Shown here: positions 62,601 to 64,000 of the stretch, piece by piece
How positions within the stretch are numbered: position 1 is the stretch's first letter
Layout of the letters: every line of letters starts with the position of its first letter
Assembly (NCBI GenBank): GCA_947179155.2
Contig: OX359264.1
Span: 56,661,202-56,725,201 of the forward strand
Length of the DNA: 64,000 nt
Reading direction: 5' to 3'
Source of the DNA: Hedera helix
Taxonomy: Eukaryota > Streptophyta > Magnoliopsida > Apiales > Araliaceae
Translations under genes and position numbers: made by a program
The notes under the pieces: model-generated
The model's database searches: none
What the model saw: only the letters and a program-made list of their open reading frames with translations
What the model was told of the DNA's origin: nothing

Positions 62601-63666
62601 TGTAGCTTCCACTTCAATGGTTACATCCACCAAATACATTTTAGTGCAAGGAATCTAATTTACTGTTATTGATGCAAAGCATATGAGAACCCTAAATGAG
62701 TGATTGGTAAGTTCTTGCACCAGTTATACATCAGGTTCTAGAGCTGAAGCCACATGACTGAATTCTAGAGCTAGATTTCTTTAACAGGGTGGCCCAGGAT
62801 GAAGAGTAAACGGTGACAAAATGTGAAAGAAATTGAACTTTTCTTACAATCTGACATTGTATGGTTGTGGCAATGATAGAGATTTTATGTTTCAGTTATA
62901 TTAGCCAATCAGTGACTTGTCTTTAAGTTCGTGATGTCTTATTAACATACCTCTCTCTCTCTCTCTGTCCCCCCCCCCCCCCCCCCCCCCCCCTTCTGCC
63001 CTTTTCAAATTGTTTCTGATGTTTTATTTTTCTATTCATGTCTTTTTGTTAGTGCACATTTTCATTCTCTATGATTTTCTAGTTGATTGAACATCAAACA
63101 ATTTATGCAGCTTGAACTACAATATGCGGCAGAAACTAATGCCCTTGAACCTCGTCATACATATGTGCCTTGGTTAGTAGTGGATGGACAACCACTGTAT
63201 GATGTAAGTTCTTTAATTGCCTCATAAAAACATAAACATCTTCATGATTTTATTGTTTGTCTGGGCCCTAAACTTTCAGGTTGTACTTTTATAATGCAAC
63301 TAAGATATGTATGTTTCCATCAGACTTTAGCAAATGATGATGATTAACTTTGTAGTACATGGAGTCCATAAAATTCTTATTAGTTGAGAAAATAAGGCAT
63401 TTCCACGCGAGCAATAAGCCTCTTCAAAAGATGACACTGTTTTCCTGTTGTAGGAGTACACAGACTTTATAAGCTATATTTGCAAGGCTTATAAAGGCAC
63501 TACCTTGCCCAAAGCTTGCAGCGAATCATCCCTCAGAACGTCGACAGAGGAGAAGGCAAATGGTAACAATCCTGTATGCTACACAGAAATCAAGACAACA
63601 TTATCAAGACTGAGATCAGCCATAACAACATGGATTCGCCAGGATAACGTGGCTGCTTTGATCTAG
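59692..63666 (+). CDS. GILT-type thiol reductase (OSH1-like)
   Basis: Five exons: 59692-59967, 61073-61138, 61649-61789, 63111-63203 and 63454-63666. All junctions are phase 0 and the protein is 262 residues. An N-terminal signal peptide (LLKGFNLLLLLLLFTTNPSF) is followed by the thioredoxin-like active site ETLCPYCSN (CXXC). The GILT signature CQHGPTECLLNTIEAC spans the exon 1-2 junction. Later parts include HFPYIYCVETFVYE, YVPWLVVDGQPLYD and DFISYICKAYKG. The start codon at 59692 is the first ATG before the signal peptide. Such proteins reduce disulfides in the secretory or vacuolar route; in Arabidopsis one member (OSH1) affects O-acetylserine levels. The gene looks intact. Intron 1 carries a broken copy of exon 1, and intron 2 carries a MITE. 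Confidence 0.93.
60637..60910 (+). pseudogene. Degenerate duplicate of GILT exon 1 inside intron 1
   Basis: The stretch starts with ATG and a signal-peptide-like FTFYLLFFTISSP. It continues VSLELYYETLCPF and, in a shifted frame, IDIVDLNLVPWGNAK. It is clearly homologous to exon 1 (VALYYETLCPY, IDSIVDLKLIPYGNAK). The second active-site Cys codon is CGT (Arg), an insertion soon after shifts the frame to a TGA, and the splice donor after the NC pair is lost. It cannot serve as an exon. Confidence 0.9.
61233..61389. mobile_element. Palindromic MITE in GILT intron 2
   Basis: About 157 bp, almost wholly inverted. GGCACCGCCACGTGGTGCCC and CCAATCACATCTCTCCATTTC at the left pair with the reverse complement on the right. 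The tips ATTATTCA and TGAATAAT also pair. It is GC-rich in an AT-rich intron. The family is not identified. Confidence 0.85.
62969..62993. repeat. Poly-C tract, 25 bases, after a CT repeat
   Basis: A (CT)n run (62951-62966) is followed by TG(T) and 25 C in GILT intron 3. This is the second long C run in the window. Confidence 0.9.
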
Positions 63667-64000
63667 AGTTTTTGGTGCTTCTATAAACTTGTGTTATAAT
63701 TCTCTTGTATATATCTGTGGGGTAAATGTGTGTACTCTCTAGTTGGCATGTTATTATCCGCACACCGCAATAAATGTATTTCCCAGAACAATTGGTAGTG
63801 CTGTTAGCTTTATATTGTACTTACAAAGGTTATGAATGAAGTTATAGTATGTTATCAAATTCCAGTTGTTTCATTTACTTGATAATAGAGCCTGCTCTTG
63901 AGGACTCTTCAGATATGCAATGCAGGAGGACATGCAGTCTATTCAGTAGAAAGCATCAAATTTTGGTGTAAAAGTTTGAGTTGAACAACTCCAAATTAGC
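63667..64000. other. 3' UTR and flank of the thiol reductase gene
   Basis: AATAAATG near 63770 is a plausible polyadenylation signal about 100 bp past the stop. No other gene begins before the window ends. Confidence 0.6.

Noticed and set aside
1..64000. CRISPR arrays, bacterial operons or phage genes
   Set aside because: None seen. All evidence fits a plant nuclear chromosome, and the repeated units are transposon or minisatellite DNA.

Overview
This window is nuclear DNA from a flowering plant, most likely a eudicot. It is AT-rich. Its genes have many exons with GT-AG introns, the proteins belong to plant families, and the intergenic DNA and introns are full of LTR retrotransposons, hAT elements and MITEs. 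I cannot name the species. From memory, several genes resemble Arabidopsis chromosome 2 loci (SCY1-like and rhodanese genes near At2g407xx, ferritin FER4 near At2g403xx, ZIP6 and LBD12 near At2g300xx-301xx), which suggests conserved gene content that a synteny search could test.

Layout. 1-4.65 kb: the 5' half of a SCY1-like (SCYL1/CEX1-type) pseudokinase gene on the minus strand, running off the left edge. 5.0-8.3 kb: a solo LTR with a perfect 5-bp target duplication. 8.3-12.4 kb: AT-rich degenerate repeats, a 213-bp tandem duplication, a long inverted repeat and a CT/TA microsatellite. 12.4-25.05 kb: a non-autonomous hAT element with a perfect 8-bp duplication, split by a young full-length Ty3/gypsy chromovirus (Tekay-like) with 2,914-bp LTRs and a frameshift in RNase H. 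25.5-30.3 kb: a five-exon rhodanese-domain protein gene. 31.55 kb: a nuclear tRNA gene, anticodon UAU by folding. 32.8-37.5 kb: a ZIP6-type metal transporter (minus) whose 3.6-kb intron holds two more hAT elements. 42.3-42.95 kb: an LBD12-type LOB-domain transcription factor (minus). 48.9-51.7 kb: a decayed TAF15-like gene (minus), head to head with a complete plastid ferritin gene (52.2-56.3 kb, plus) that has an IDRS-like iron element upstream. 58.2-58.6 kb: a truncated ribosomal protein S4 fragment. 59.7-63.7 kb: a GILT-type thiol reductase gene carrying a degenerate copy of its own first exon inside intron 1.

The genes do not form a pathway. ZIP transporter and ferritin both concern metals, but they are 15 kb apart with other genes between them, and I see no sign of co-regulation. 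The most informative signals concern genome dynamics: three hAT elements of different sequence families, each with a perfect 8-bp duplication and its own short G+C-rich repeated word; two LTR subtypes that differ by a swapped leader segment ending exactly at a putative splice donor; a thiol reductase gene that may be a fusion of two tandem copies; and an in-frame 81-bp duplication in the metal-binding loop of the ZIP protein.
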